From the NCBI GenBank assembly GCA_000611715.1, contig AZYM01000004.1, forward strand, positions 372,001-436,000: 64,000 nucleotides of DNA, written 5' to 3'. The notes below the pieces were generated by a model. The model made no database searches. It was not told the origin of the DNA and worked only from the letters and a program-made list of their open reading frames with translations. The DNA comes from Scolecobasidium constrictum UM 578 (Eukaryota; Ascomycota; Dothideomycetes; Venturiales; Sympoventuriaceae). Every line of letters starts with the position of its first letter. The stretch's first letter is position 1. A program made the position numbers and the translations under genes. Shown here one piece after another: positions 43,401 to 53,395 of the stretch.

Positions 43401-44513
43401 CTCTTTCTGAAGAAACAGAATGCGTCAAGCTACTTGCAGGAACTCCCTGCTACGCCTGTCGGTGTCCACATGCTCAAAACGACATTGCTGAGCTTCATCA
43501 GTCTTGTCCCTGCAGACATGTTGAAGCAGATGGATGCCTATGCACGCTTCCTGCTCGACCCCTCTGTCAGCATAAGGAGATTGTTCAAGATGTTTAAGAG
43601 CGACCCTGAGGGGCGGGAGAAGGCTGATGTGAAGCACTTTCTGTCTGTGTATGATCACGAATCGACTGTGGCACTCCGCACTGTAACCATGCCACTCACA
43701 ACTCTCATCCGCTATGGCTGGGAACCATCCGCTCTGCCTGCTGACAGTGGCGTCACTCTCGCGCGAATGCAGTCGGTCATACTCTCGCACTTCAATTTGG
43801 TCTTGGAGAATTACGATGACCATTTCGATACCTGGGACTGGTTAAGCAAGACCCTGCGGCACAGTTCGCCACTCACTGCGGCGCAATACCAAGCTTGGAG
43901 AGCGAACTGCCGACCATTGATCACGAACGTTGTTGATCTGATTGGCCAGAAGCGTAATGAAGAGTGGCTGCTGGATGAAGCCAGGAAGCCCAGCGTACTG
44001 CCGTCCACATCCCAATTACGCTTATGGCTACTTCCCTACCCTGATCCCAGTGAAAAGGACGAATTACAAAGGCTACGTCAGCTGCATGACCTCCGGGACG
44101 GCTTGTTGATCTGGTTGAAGCAACAGCATGATGCGACAGGAAGCCGTCGCGGAATTAGGCGCACATTGTCTGAGGCAGTTTCCATCAAGGACGTCCTCAG
44201 TGCGGAAGACATGCTTCGTGTATCGTTGATCGGTACCATTGCATCGAACGTTACAGAGATTGAGAGCATCGTGCGTGTAAATGTGGCGCAAGCGATCATC
44301 GAAGACGTGGACACGGGACGGCTCAAGAAGGCACTAGAGAAGGACGATGCTCTGCTGGCCGATCTCAGAGCAATGGTCTTAAACACATGGCAGAAAAGCA
44401 AGGTCGAGGAAGTTAGGGAGACTTGTCTCGAATGGAAGACCAGGAACCGAGCGCTCTGGAACGCAATCACGAAGATACCCGATCCTAAGAAGCCTCTGAA
44501 GAAGGCAGTCTAA
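40443..44513 (+). CDS. Very large helical orphan protein (1,338 residues)
   Basis: I place the start at ATG 40443 (CGATGGC) and remove a probable intron at 42456-42509: GTAAGT donor, TGCTAAC branch site, AAG acceptor, 54 nt, a multiple of three. Without splicing the frame stays open, with 18 extra residues. The protein is helical throughout with repeated hydrophobic/charged spacing, consistent with alpha-solenoid (HEAT-like) repeats, but I cannot define units. Distinct segments are W-P-D-R-H-A-E-A-S-I-Y-S-R-L-L-S-R-C near residue 275, D-T-W-D-W-L-S-K-T-L-R-H-S-S-P near 1115, and a basic C-terminus ending D-P-K-K-P-L-K-K-A-V. There is no signal peptide or membrane segment. No function can be assigned. 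Confidence 0.75.
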   Translation: MASSVQLDTVLLRGPKEKKVAKHILNLLLQHQHIDVCSALLSAVDEESIEARVFTIFLSATKSIDCILLCLRQPYSLLVRRQALKQYGKAIGDPGRWKAAWTAFGSTEGILQYLSEASVWEVKRFFRAVGNSVRRPNEVPARSLAIEELLKAMHPALYPNAPFKTSDKRPLEKFAIALVPACSSDFIRDLVEQGTKNALYNRCPKDRLYRNHGSILRKYALRVVFNEGLSPVSPDAHTHLQVFCRSEPPATSDEPRFSASMKFSEQVLETRLSNMKVRWPDRHAEASIYSRLLSRCRSRRLPKQRWHRLFDLGLRLLAAKKHLEQPFSITDDHFWHVIVENWGKWPEHWEDLFIKGLSLSLAGSVENVAEPLLKLANRSGIKKDRSWSLLRLYCLHALKNGVDVDQTQDFKFLARQRWSLQAFKKLDDGKILRLLQSLLEVNANFDFLHGASHTSVLHLQQVFEQHNFNAMLFLTQLEARSSDRAVRERARQRAMSNYKDLKGQSTRSREQKDRAQYAKAAGFVAIASGSLEMLGDHVHWLQRFIRDPLTVKTVFGGHAIAPQEASDLLSAIPDTDDPDMTLEEVSQNVAKANEILLMLHKHQQVARREPSYQLHDWQGVSSLLHSSVQTRSARAKRLQKSLDASQGDLYGAIWSQTFAMFSQTRAEYMRKVSRDIATYSRHFANPSTKLQYDMQYLMVQLPPKTLATTTRAMLEIDNKYRATKAAGQEAEDESQIIGLLTYRCLLALAKGDKPALAEDLIVRTIIDRPDASSWHRQMLSISFFKRLPAKNAERLLLGFASAIGEKLEEQSYERIGEPAGSPSIVKVTTVKYLAQLLQDANFLSPEAAIDVLLELFKVATHPDIRLATLESMLATLNTLCAAEVRDPVTNISQITNPLIHKILAALDSVIPVVGSINERRPPREQDWIDAQTDLSKLPEPNGTVTPLWQALINVAAGSTNMKSYFVNRLLLPIIELSMREHRKWLTLFLKKQNASSYLQELPATPVGVHMLKTTLLSFISLVPADMLKQMDAYARFLLDPSVSIRRLFKMFKSDPEGREKADVKHFLSVYDHESTVALRTVTMPLTTLIRYGWEPSALPADSGVTLARMQSVILSHFNLVLENYDDHFDTWDWLSKTLRHSSPLTAAQYQAWRANCRPLITNVVDLIGQKRNEEWLLDEARKPSVLPSTSQLRLWLLPYPDPSEKDELQRLRQLHDLRDGLLIWLKQQHDATGSRRGIRRTLSEAVSIKDVLSAEDMLRVSLIGTIASNVTEIESIVRVNVAQAIIEDVDTGRLKKALEKDDALLADLRAMVLNTWQKSKVEEVRETCLEWKTRNRALWNAITKIPDPKKPLKKAV

Positions 44514-44651
44514 AGTCTTCGCAGAGCACAGAAGCCATTCATTGTGGGATGGACTTTATCGATGCGCATCCAAGTGCCAGATCTACTGTACTCGACTGAG
44601 CATCAGAGATGACAGCCACATATCTCCGAGGCAATACCGCCACGGCACCAG

Positions 44652-45212
44652 CTAATTGGTCCCCACGCCGTCGGTCCTCTTGCGTGGACTCCTCTCGACG
44701 TCCACGTCCTTGCTGCCCTTTCTGCCGCCCTTCTTTTTTCCACTGCCAATGACACCGGTAGTCCTCGACGAAGTCCCGCTAGCGTCGTCTGCCTCTTCGG
44801 CCGGGTCGCCTGCGGTCATCTTTCTCCTTCTCTCCACAATCAAGCCCCTTAGCCATCTATTCTCCAACTCTAGCTGTCCAACCTTTTGCTCGAGCTCTCT
44901 CACTCGATCCGTCATCTCCGACGCAGTCTTCTCGAGTGCTTGTTCCCTCTCTTTCTTCTTCATCCTGAACCGTGCGCTAGCAGCTGTGTTGCGACGACGC
45001 TTCTCTTCCTCAATGGCAAGCAAGTGAGCCGTAGTGTTTAGATCAGGATCTTGCTGATCGGCAGGAGATATGGGAAGGAAGTCGGTATGGAAGAAATGCG
45101 TTCCTGGTGGGTAGGGATCGTTATGCGCTCCTGTAGCGTCGGATGGGAAGATGGGCGTATGGCTACCCGAGAAGGATGAGGGCGGGTACCCTTGGTTCGC
45201 CATGGCTGGCAT
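44652..45212 (-). CDS. bZIP transcription factor of the Cys-3/MetR type
   Basis: This single-exon gene encodes 186 residues. The basic region R-R-R-N-T-A-A-S-A-R-F-R-M-K-K-K-E-R-E-Q and the following zipper (L-E-x-x-x-x-x-x-x-x-x-x-x-L-E-x-K-V-x-x-L-E-L-E-N-x-W-L-R-G-L-I) match Neurospora CYS-3 and Aspergillus MetR, nuclear activators of sulfur-acquisition genes. Residues 1-75 are Pro/Ser-rich and could activate transcription. The C-terminal 45 residues are basic with G-K-K-K-G-G-R-K-G. The protein is shorter than CYS-3 (236) and MetR (294), so it may be a paralogue of the main regulator. Two in-frame ATGs lie at 45212 and 45203. The large upstream gap may hold its promoter. Confidence 0.8.
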   Translation of the reverse strand: MPAMANQGYPPSSFSGSHTPIFPSDATGAHNDPYPPGTHFFHTDFLPISPADQQDPDLNTTAHLLAIEEEKRRRNTAASARFRMKKKEREQALEKTASEMTDRVRELEQKVGQLELENRWLRGLIVERRRKMTAGDPAEEADDASGTSSRTTGVIGSGKKKGGRKGSKDVDVERSPRKRTDGVGTN

Positions 45213-47089
45213 CAGTAGCGATCGAGAGGCGCCTCAGTAGGCAGCTGGAGCGACGGCCCAAGTATCCAAGGTTGTTCCAAGTACTTCAGCTCCATGTAGT
45301 TTGAATTGAGCTTGATATGAGGCTCCTGCACCGTAAGAGGCGCCGGGCGCACGTGGTCAAAGCAGTAAACTGTTCTGAACAGAGTATAATTTCCCAGCAA
45401 ACTACAAGAAACAACAAGAAAGTGATTATACCGAATGGTATAAGAATTGAAGGTACCACACCGTAAGGCTCAAATTCACGTGTGTCAGGGTACGCTTCGT
45501 CGAACCCCAGGATACGTGCTCAAGGGCCTGGAGCACGTCATGTTCCAAATTGCGTGCTCGCAACACCAAATGTGCCTTGCATCATTATCGACTTTCTGAG
45601 TAGTGGAAATAACAATGGAGATATTGCATAGTTTGGATCCTGATTTGACGTGTCGCGCTCCGCGTGGGTCAATTTCTCGAAGTAGTCAAAATCCCGGCAT
45701 TTAGTGGTATTCCTGATGTGCCGAATTGGTGGTTCTTGATGCAGAGTCCGAGAATGAATATGCAGCATAATCTTGACCAAGCTGCGCCTCGAATCGCAAA
45801 GGCTGATCAGTCTGCTGAATATGCGTCGCCCTGTATGTTTCTCTGTCGCATTTGTCGCATCGATTGATTTCAGACTTGTTGAGGCTGGCCAGTGTATCCT
45901 CATATTTACTCGGAAACCTCGCTCTTTACTGTTCCGAAGGCATCACGAAAGCATCGCGCAGCTGCATCTGGGAGCTTACCTACCAGTTGTGGATCACAGC
46001 CTCAAGCACGCGGCTGCGCGCAGTTATGGTGCCATCGCTACCCAGTCAGAGATCTCTTGACCTAGCACGCTTCGACAGGCTCTTCGTCACCGGATCCTCC
46101 ATCCAAGGTCGTAGCGAGCTCAATGTCGCCCAGCATGCTCTCCCGAGGGAAGGCACAGCCGCATGCACCGTTACAACCCGAACGCCAGAAGCCTGATTCA
46201 AATGACTCGCCCTTATTCTGAATTAACTCTTGCGCAAGAGAGCCGTGATGCTCACCACCTTCTGCTCGCTGGTCAATTGCAATTCTAAACGAATTGCGGA
46301 CCTAAAATTGTCCCGTGGGATGGTACGTCTTCAGAACAGACGCTGCAGTCAAAGTCAGTGATCTACCTTCCCAGTCTTCGATGACCCAGCGACACAAGTG
46401 ACGCTATCTTGGACTCGTGTGTAAGCGACGAGGAGAACTCTATTTCCAACGAGCAGGCTCTTCGTCCATGGACGATTGCTGCGGTAGCATTGCCATGCAG
46501 CTCTCAGCTCCCAATTGTACTTCCAACACGAACACAGTGAGCCGGTCCAGGAGCTGAGCACGTCAGCCGTCCATGCAAACGAGGCAATGCGCAGAGCTGG
46601 GGGTATGGTGAGGACTTAGTCCGTCGGGGTTCCTAGAATGGCACAGCGCTTCCAACGATGATGAGATACACCCACAAGATTTGGTGCTCATGTGAGACGT
46701 GAGACTACCGTATTGCTTGATCTCAATGGCACATGACTGCTCCATATTGGACAATCTACATGGTCGCGTGCTTGCGGGAGGATAAATTCCTGGCGTGTCG
46801 CAATGATGTGTGTTCGTGCGGTGCTAGTGGGATTTCTTCGAGGCGATCGTCAGGTTCTGGTTCGGAAACATGTGAAGCACCTCCATGAGGGCATCAAATA
46901 TTTGATCGTTGAAGATGAATGTGATAGCAGGATTCTTGAAGGCATCGAGGAGAGAGATCACCTGCCTGGCGCCTCCTCCGATAACGCTCGCTCGCTCGCT
47001 CGATTAGGCCAGAAGAGGGTAATTTCCGAGCAGCCTTCCGATCGATCAACCACTACTTCATCGTCGACCTCTATCTTGAGATCGAAAAG
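45213..47089. other. Longest gene-free region (1.9 kb)
   Basis: This divergent region between the bZIP gene and BMT5 contains only short overlapping ORFs. The most protein-like is 46803-47102 (+, 99 residues), which ends inside BMT5 and lacks support. I saw no tRNA, repeat or element signature. A long 5' UTR for the bZIP regulator is plausible. Confidence 0.45.
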
Positions 47090-47956
47090 ATGCCCAAGGT
47101 GACGAAGCAGAAATCCAAACCGAATAGTCCGTATCACAAACACCAGGACGAGCGACAGAAGTCGGGCAATCAGGCACTGGACCGCCAGCAAGCCAAACCC
47201 AAACATCCTGAGAAAAAGCAAAAAGAACATAAGCAGAATCGACCGCCAACGATACCTTTTGATGTGTTTGACAACATTCTCCTCGTTGGCGAGGGCGACC
47301 TGTCTTTCACGCTGTCGTTGTTGCATGATCATGGATGCGCGAATCTCACAGCAACAACATATGACTCTGAGGCGTCCTTGACTGAGAAGTACTCGCACGT
47401 GGTAGACGCCATTCATCAGATTAAAGATGAAGACCAGACGGTGCTTCACGGCGTCGACGCGCAAAAACTATCATCGAACAAGGATCTGAAGAAGAAGGCA
47501 CCATTCGATAGGATCATCTTCAACTTTCCTCACACAGGTGGCATCTCTACAGATGTCAACAGACAGGTTCGTGCAAACCAAGCACTACTGTCGGCATTCT
47601 TTCAATCGAGCATATCGCTTTTGCAGTCACCATCGGGTACTATACTCGTCACGCTGTTCGAGTCGGAGCCGTACACCCTTTGGAATGTCCGGGATCTTGC
47701 GAGACATGCTGGGTTGGTTGTGTTGCGAAGCTGGAAGTTTGAGCGAGATGTGTACCCGCTGTACAAGCATGCTAGAACTATTGGTGTTGTCAAGAATAAG
47801 GCCGGCGAGGTTAGTGACACGGCTTGGAAGGGCGAAGAGCGAGCTGCCAGAACCTACGAGTTCGGCTTGAAGGACGGACAGGAGCAGGCGCCGACTACCG
47901 GCAAACGCAAGATGGTTAAAGACAACGACTCGTCGGACAGTGACGACGCCGACTGA
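47090..47956 (+). CDS. BMT5: 25S rRNA (uridine-N3)-methyltransferase, Bmt5 family
   Basis: This single-exon gene encodes 288 residues, against 336 in yeast Bmt5. The family uses SAM to N3-methylate a uridine of the large rRNA in the nucleolus. The N-terminal 55 residues are Lys/Gln-rich (K-V-T-K-Q-K-S-K-P-N-S and K-H-P-E-K-K-Q-K-E-H-K-Q-N), fitting nucleolar localisation. The Rossmann-like domain starts I-L-L-V-G-E-G-D-L-S-F-T-L-S-L near residue 66. Diagnostic motifs follow: A-T-T-Y-D-S-E, D-R-I-I-F-N-F-P-H-T-G-G near 145, and V-T-L-F-E-S-E-P-Y-T-L-W-N. The C-terminus is acidic (D-N-D-S-S-D-S-D-D-A-D). Confidence 0.9.
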   Translation: MPKVTKQKSKPNSPYHKHQDERQKSGNQALDRQQAKPKHPEKKQKEHKQNRPPTIPFDVFDNILLVGEGDLSFTLSLLHDHGCANLTATTYDSEASLTEKYSHVVDAIHQIKDEDQTVLHGVDAQKLSSNKDLKKKAPFDRIIFNFPHTGGISTDVNRQVRANQALLSAFFQSSISLLQSPSGTILVTLFESEPYTLWNVRDLARHAGLVVLRSWKFERDVYPLYKHARTIGVVKNKAGEVSDTAWKGEERAARTYEFGLKDGQEQAPTTGKRKMVKDNDSSDSDDAD

Positions 47957-48061
47957 GCTTCACGTCTACCGCACAGGAAAAGATGTCTCTCATGGGAAAT
48001 ATTCGGATTATTTTTGGACAGCAGCCAGATGCCTACTACCGTACAAGAGGGAACAAGAATA

Positions 48062-48937
48062 TTAAGGAGCACCACCGATGCACTGAGAACCCAATAACAC
48101 GACTTCCTGGCAAGCGCCAGTCCCAGAACCCTTGCAAAGCATGTCACACTTAACGCCTTCAGCAACCCAAACACGATGCTCCTGCCCCTTGACAGGCAAC
48201 CTCCACTGCTTTGTCGAGTCCTGATCCGTCACACCAGAAGCCTTGTACCCAGGCCGGCATGCACACGCAGCCTTTGGATACGAAACAAGAGGATCTGGGT
48301 AAATGCACGTGGGTGCGGTGGTTTTGTCGCAGTAATTCAAGTAGATGTTGCAAGACGCAGGGCAGACGCTCGGTTTGTACTCTGCACGACACAGGCGTTA
48401 GTATTGCTTTCCGCCTGGTGGTGGTTGGTATGGTTTACCCGGCTGGGGCGGTGGCTGGTACTGGCCGGGCGGCGGGTACTGCGGCGGCGGTGGCGGCTGA
48501 TTATAGCCCTGAGGGGGTGGAGGAGGTGGGGGAGGCGGCTGGTATGGCGGTGGCTGATATTGTGGTGCTCCACCTCCATACACGCATGGGGCCCAGGTCC
48601 AGCCATCGTAGCATTTCTCCCACTCGCATTGGTTCTTGCCTTTCGAGCACTGTGGTGACTGGCCGTTCGGACATGTCTTGCGGTCTTGACAGACTGTCGT
48701 CTGTGGAGCCCACTGGTTGCCGCCGCCGCCGTATGAGCATGGAGCGTACGAGCCATCGTAGCAACGCTCATACTCGCACTTGTTGCCTCCCGGACGGCAT
48801 TGTGGAGATGAGCCGTCCTTGCATTTCTTCGGATCAGGGCATTGCTGCGAGTACCAGTCTGGTGTCGGGTTTGCAAGGACTGGAACTGCGCTGAAGCAAA
48901 GAGCTAGGAGAAGGACGAGTGCTCTAGGAAGAGCCAT
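48062..48937 (-). CDS. Secreted Cys-rich, Pro-rich repeat protein
   Basis: There are two exons, 48937-48439 and 48381-48062, giving 272 residues; the 57-nt intron has a CTAAC branch site. Residues 1-22 are a signal peptide (A-L-V-L-L-L-A-L-C-F-S-A-V-P-V-L-A then N-P). Two tandem units follow at about 33-80 and 83-125: C-P-D-P-K-K-C-K-D-G-S-S-P-Q-C / C-Y-D-G-S-Y-A-P-C, and C-Q-D-R-K-T-C-P-N-G-Q-S-P-Q-C / C-Y-D-G-W-T-W-A-P-C, each with six Cys. A Pro/Gln/Tyr linker (about 128-165) joins a C-terminal Cys-rich domain (C-P-A-S-C-N-I-Y-L-N-Y-C, A-C-A-C-R-P-G-Y, C-D-M-L-C). It could be a wall or adhesion protein, or an effector candidate; I recognise no family. Confidence 0.8.
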
Positions 48938-50129
48938 GGCAACTGATGTACTCCAGGTGTGCGCGAGAAAGACGAGCAGTGATAAATTTGGTCGTTTGAG
49001 AGCTTGATATGATGAGATGAAAGTTGCTGATGCTCTGGATGCCCATCAACCACGTCTGGAATATCAAGACCTTTGACTCTGCCGAAGCTCTTCAGCTTTG
49101 CTGCTAGCGAACGGAGCATACCGATCTACATCCACTATCTGGTGCCCAATTCCTGCAATAGACGAAAAGTGAACGGCGAGCTCAATCAGCTGCAATGCCT
49201 TGATGCGCCCCTTGACGGTCAATTCTCGTGTTCGCTACGACCGAATCGATACTGGTGCATCTATGTCGACCGCTCTGGGCCCAAGATCGGGTCACGATGG
49301 CAGACTTTACAAACTCTCTCAACCTCGTCGTCAGCAATGTGCAGGATCTCGGCCTCAGCTTGAAGCTCCAGATGCATTATCAGAAGCTCATTCGGAACAT
49401 ACCACGGAACATGCCTATTTTATAGCTCAAAGCACCTGATCCCACTCGCTTACGCAGAACCACAACTGGTCACTCCGCCGAAAGCAGTACCAGATTCCTG
49501 CACCATGCTCTTCAGCTCTGCCGAAAGCAGACATATCAGGCCCTCTGCACATGATATCGTGGTTCGTTTCGATAGGGCTGAGCCAAGCTCATGTTCAGCT
49601 GAAGCTTGGCGGAGCTCGTATACAAGATCTGCGGGACGGCATTCTCCACGATCGCCAAGGAATGCAACGCGCAAGGCTGACCGACTTGCGAGGGGTAGGT
49701 CGAGCTCCTTACTGTTCCTGCTTCTCGACATCTAAAAGAAGATTGATGGCTGGAAAGTTCCGATTGAGAGCTGAGGTATCGGTGTGGACTTCGCGTAATG
49801 GCTTGGAATTGGTGACAAGACATGGCAGAAAGCTTCTGGCGGCTGGAAGAGCTCGGCTCTGGAGCTGAGGACATGCTTCTTTCTGACATTGAGCTGGGGT
49901 TTGAGACTGGCGAAGCTATGTCTAGATCGTGATAGCCAGTATCTCCGGCCCCAGGTGCCATATCAACGCGGGATCATCTCAATCGCCGACCTACTCGAAG
50001 CTGCTTTGCGCCGTCAGTCCAAACAGCTATCACCAAGACCTTTTCCCGCCTCTTGAACCAGCTTTCCATTTTATCTCTCCAGAGTCTGCTGCTCTTGATT
50101 CTCGAAGCACTCCAACATCGTCGCCAGCC
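48938..50129. other. 1.2 kb region with an unresolved possible gene
   Basis: Two plus-strand stretches look coding but cannot be joined: M-A-D-F-T-N-S-L-N-L-V-V-S-N-V-Q (from 49294) and M-A-E-S-F-W-R-L-E-E-L-G-S-G-A-E-D ending at a TGA near 49933. Overlapping ORFs on both strands at 49450-49961 make this uncertain. The last 150 bp are the leader of the SUR7-like gene. Confidence 0.35.
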
Positions 50130-51326
50130 ATGGGCCGCTTTCTCCGCGTCTTCTCGTCCTCCCTCGCACTCGCTCTCAGTATCGCCTCCCTCATCATCAC
50201 TATCATAATCGGCTACCCCCAAAACCTTGCCAAAAACGGCGTCTCTCCCTACCAAGGCCTAGCACTCGTACGTCCTCCATTCTCACCCCTGAAACCTCAC
50301 ACTAACAGATGAACACAGATCGACACATCTGGCATCACCACCCGCGCCGGCGACAAGACCTACAAAGGCCTCCCCGACAGCAACGACTACTCCCGCCACA
50401 AAGACTTTTTCGCCCTCTACATCCACGTCTACTGCTCCGGGCACAAAGACGGCGATCAGTACGTCGTCGATTTCTGCTCCAGCATCGGCAGTGTCTTCGA
50501 CCAGTACCGCGTGTGGAAGGTGTGGGGTGTAGACCTCGGTTCGCCCGACAAAGACGAGGAGAATGCGCTGCAAGAAACTATCGGGGCAGGCGACGTGAAG
50601 ACGATGCCGCGTGTGATGTTGGGGTGGTTCTTGGCTTCTGCGGCGTTGGGAGGGTTGACGCTTGTGAGTGGCTTCTTTGCGCTGTGTACGACGCGGGCGA
50701 AGGGGGTGGCTGTTTTCTTGGGGAGTGTGGGCACGCTTTGTGCGCTTGTCACGGCTGTGCTGGCGCAGATCTTGTTCCCGACGATGGTGAAGAGGATGGA
50801 TGGGTATGAGGTCCGGCATGGGAATACGAGTGGTAAGCTCACGGCTATCCTTGGGATAAGGGTGCTTACCGGTCTGTGGATCATGGCGGCGTTTAATCTG
50901 CTTGCTACGCTTTTCCTGGCGGGAGCGCTGCACTCGGAGCGTAAAGCTCAGGCTGCTAAGCGGGAGAAGCGTATCGCGCCGGAGAAGGACTCGAGGCTGA
51001 AGGAGTACCAGCTGTCGCCCACATTGGGGAAGACGCCACAGATCACGACGAGGGATGCGAGTCCGCACATCGTACCTGGCATCATCAGACGTGCGACAGG
51101 CAAGTTCTTTGGCGCGGCGGGTCTGAGTAGGTACGATGATACTTCGTACGAGACACTGAGGGTTGCCGGTGCTGGCGACGCAAGAGGACGGAGCAGGAGT
51201 CGCGATCCGAGTCGCAGTCGTGGCGGGTCGCCTGATGGCGAGAAAAGCGTTGATACCGTCATTGCTCCCTCGCCAGAGGAAAGGGCGTCGAGGTATGAGC
51301 CTTTCAGGCATCATGGAAGTGTGTGA
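50130..51326 (+). CDS. SUR7/PalI-family plasma-membrane protein
   Basis: There are two exons, 50130-50267 and 50319-51326 (51-nt intron), giving 381 residues. Four membrane helices are visible: residues 8-29 (A-L-A-L-S-I-A-S-L-I-I-T-I-I-I-G), then three near 172-195 (V-M-L-G-W-F-L-A-S-A-A), 203-225 and 255-280. The long first extracellular loop carries the paired Cys of the claudin-like SUR7/PalI group (Y-I-H-V-Y-C-S-G-H and V-D-F-C-S-S). The C-terminal 100 residues are cytosolic and rich in Arg/Ser/Asp (G-R-S-R-S-R-D-P-S-R-S-R-G-G). Members act in eisosomes, pH signalling or wall integrity; the exact subfamily is not resolved. Confidence 0.82.
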
Positions 51327-51427
51327 AAGTAGGCTGCATCTCGCGTTTCGTTATTGAAGTTGGATATCCGCTTGAGAAGTAACAGTAGTGAATGCCATCT
51401 CTTTAAACAATGAGGTAATCCTTCCTG

Positions 51428-53019
51428 CTACAGGAAGAAGACCTTTCCGCACTCGTCCCATCGCCACACCCTCCCTGCCCCTTCCATCGGATCCCTCACA
51501 CCTCCGACCTGTGTGCCTAACTTCTCGTTCAAGCGTTCCAGCCTCTCTCGTCCGTAGACACGGCCATTAGGCAATACGACAGGATCATGCTCCACGTGAC
51601 TCTTCGCGTGGTGCGCAAAGGGCAGGTGTTTACTCAGCTTGTTTAGCTCCGTGCTGCAGATGGGGCATACACTACTCGTCAGGCTCATCGCTGCGCCACC
51701 TCCTGCTCCTTCCGACACTGAGCCAGAGAGTATGCCATCCATTGACTCAAAGTCGTCTCTTAAGGGTGGAGAGAGGGCTCCCGTGCTGGCAGAATGGGAG
51801 TGCCCATGCGGCGATCCAGAGGGTAGGCCTGACGTAGGCGAGAGGTACTTGGAGTGGCAAGCTGGTGTTTTGAGGGCGGAAAGGCCAGCCGTAAGAGCCA
51901 TATGCAGGAGCGGCGATTGCGGAAGCGAGTACATAGCGTGATGCGTTTCGAGGAAGAGGCGCGAGAGATATGTCCACCGATGCGGCGAGTAGAGTTCCTG
52001 TATCACATCCGCATTAATCTTCTTTGCTCTGAGGAAGGGGCTGAGAGGAGGGGTTGGAGAGCGTACGCTGAGAGGGTGATCCATGTCCATGTCTCTGCCG
52101 TCTTCTGCGCCTGGCGGAGGCGGGAAGCAGAGGAGTAATGTCGCTTTGCTCTTGAATGCTTGGTCTGGATGGCCTTGCAGGTATTTGCTTGCGAACTGCC
52201 GTGCTTCTCCAAGTTTGGCCATGTCCTCGTTTCTGTGGCCCTGTCTCGCCAGCTCCACACATTGCTGTAGCCTCAGCTCATACTCGAACGTATTCGCTCC
52301 TCCCGACGGCGCAACCCCATTACTAGCACCGTTCGTCGCAGCCGCAGGTGTCGTAGGCGCCATCTTCTTCAGCGCGCCCTTGTTTTCTAAACACCACCCC
52401 AATGCCGCCTCAACCCGTCTCTCCACCCTCAAACTCCGCTCAATCCGACCACACGTCTCAAACGCATCGCAGTCCACCAGCGCCTCCACGCCCTTCTCCT
52501 GCGCCAACGCCCGTGCAGAAGACGTATATCCCATCCTTAGCAGGTAATCGACCACCAACCTGTCCAACCTCACGCGACTCCACTCCTCATACTTCACATC
52601 CGCCAGACTCGGTATCCTATACAGCTCCTCCAAATGCTGCACACGGGCGGCAGACTGCTTGTATAATTGCTCCGTACTGCTATTCAGCGCCGACAACTTC
52701 CTCTTCAGCGTCTGGAGGCGCGTGATCGCTTGGTCCAGCGACGCAGACGCTTTGGCCGCTGCATCGTCCGGTGACGTCGCGGAAGCTTGTGCGGTCGTTT
52801 TGATGCCCGTGCTGAGGATGTCGGTGACTTTGTCTTGTGTCGTTTTTATGGTTATCTGTGCGGATTTGAGATTTGCGCGGGAGAGCTCGTTGGGGAGGCG
52901 GAGGAGCGGTTGGTCCTTGTAGAGTGGTCAGATGCTATAGCAGCTCTTTATGAGGTTGTGGAGCTTACAAGGAGAAGATGCTTCTCATGGTCCAGCTTGC
53001 TCGACTCGTATTCTGTCAT
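51428..53019 (-). CDS. FYV10: GID/CTLH E3 ligase subunit Fyv10/Gid9 (MAEA)
   Basis: There are two exons, 53019-52969 and 52915-51428 (53-nt intron), giving 512 residues, against 516 in yeast. Fyv10 is the partner of Gid2 in the RING heterodimer of the GID ubiquitin ligase that degrades gluconeogenic enzymes. The first exon encodes M-T-E-Y-E-S-S-K-L-D-H-E-K-H-L-L-L and the second begins D-Q-P-L-L-R-L-P. A LisH segment (V-V-D-Y-L-L-R-M-G-Y-T-S-S-A) lies near residue 125, then CTLH (E-L-R-L-Q-Q-C-V-E-L-A-R-Q-G) and a CRA region. The degenerate RING shows V-C-P-I-C-S-T-E-L-N and L-P-F-A-H-H-A-K-S-H. Two Ser/Pro-rich inserts (about 275-295 and 365-400) are extra compared with yeast. The C-terminus C-G-K-V-F-F-L is normal. 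Confidence 0.92.
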
Positions 53020-53395
53020 GGCGGCTGAGATATGCTCAAGGGAGTGTTATGAGGGCGTGAGCATAGCTACTGCTGCTGCATGTGCCGTGATGTCGAAAGA
53101 GGCGCTCGCTTGCCCGGTCTGGTTCGGAGTCATTCCGTGGTATCCACATCGTAGTTTGCTCTTTCCTACCAGCCTCAACTTGGCACTCAGCATGCATCTT
53201 GCATTCTGCAGACTTCGCCATTAGCAGTATCGATGCCCATTTGGATTGGCTTTGGAAGCGGTTGTGCTAGCACCTTCGCACTCCATTAGGCACAAACTGC
53301 AAGAAGTGTGGGAAACATGCTCGGTTTGACACAAACGACAATCTATAATGATATGATTTGTCTATCATCATTGCCGTAGAACAAGTTCACCTTGA
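53020..53395. other. Spacer FYV10 to HET gene 1
   Basis: These 376 bp lie upstream of FYV10 and downstream of HET gene 1, both on the minus strand. No supported ORF. Confidence 0.45.
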
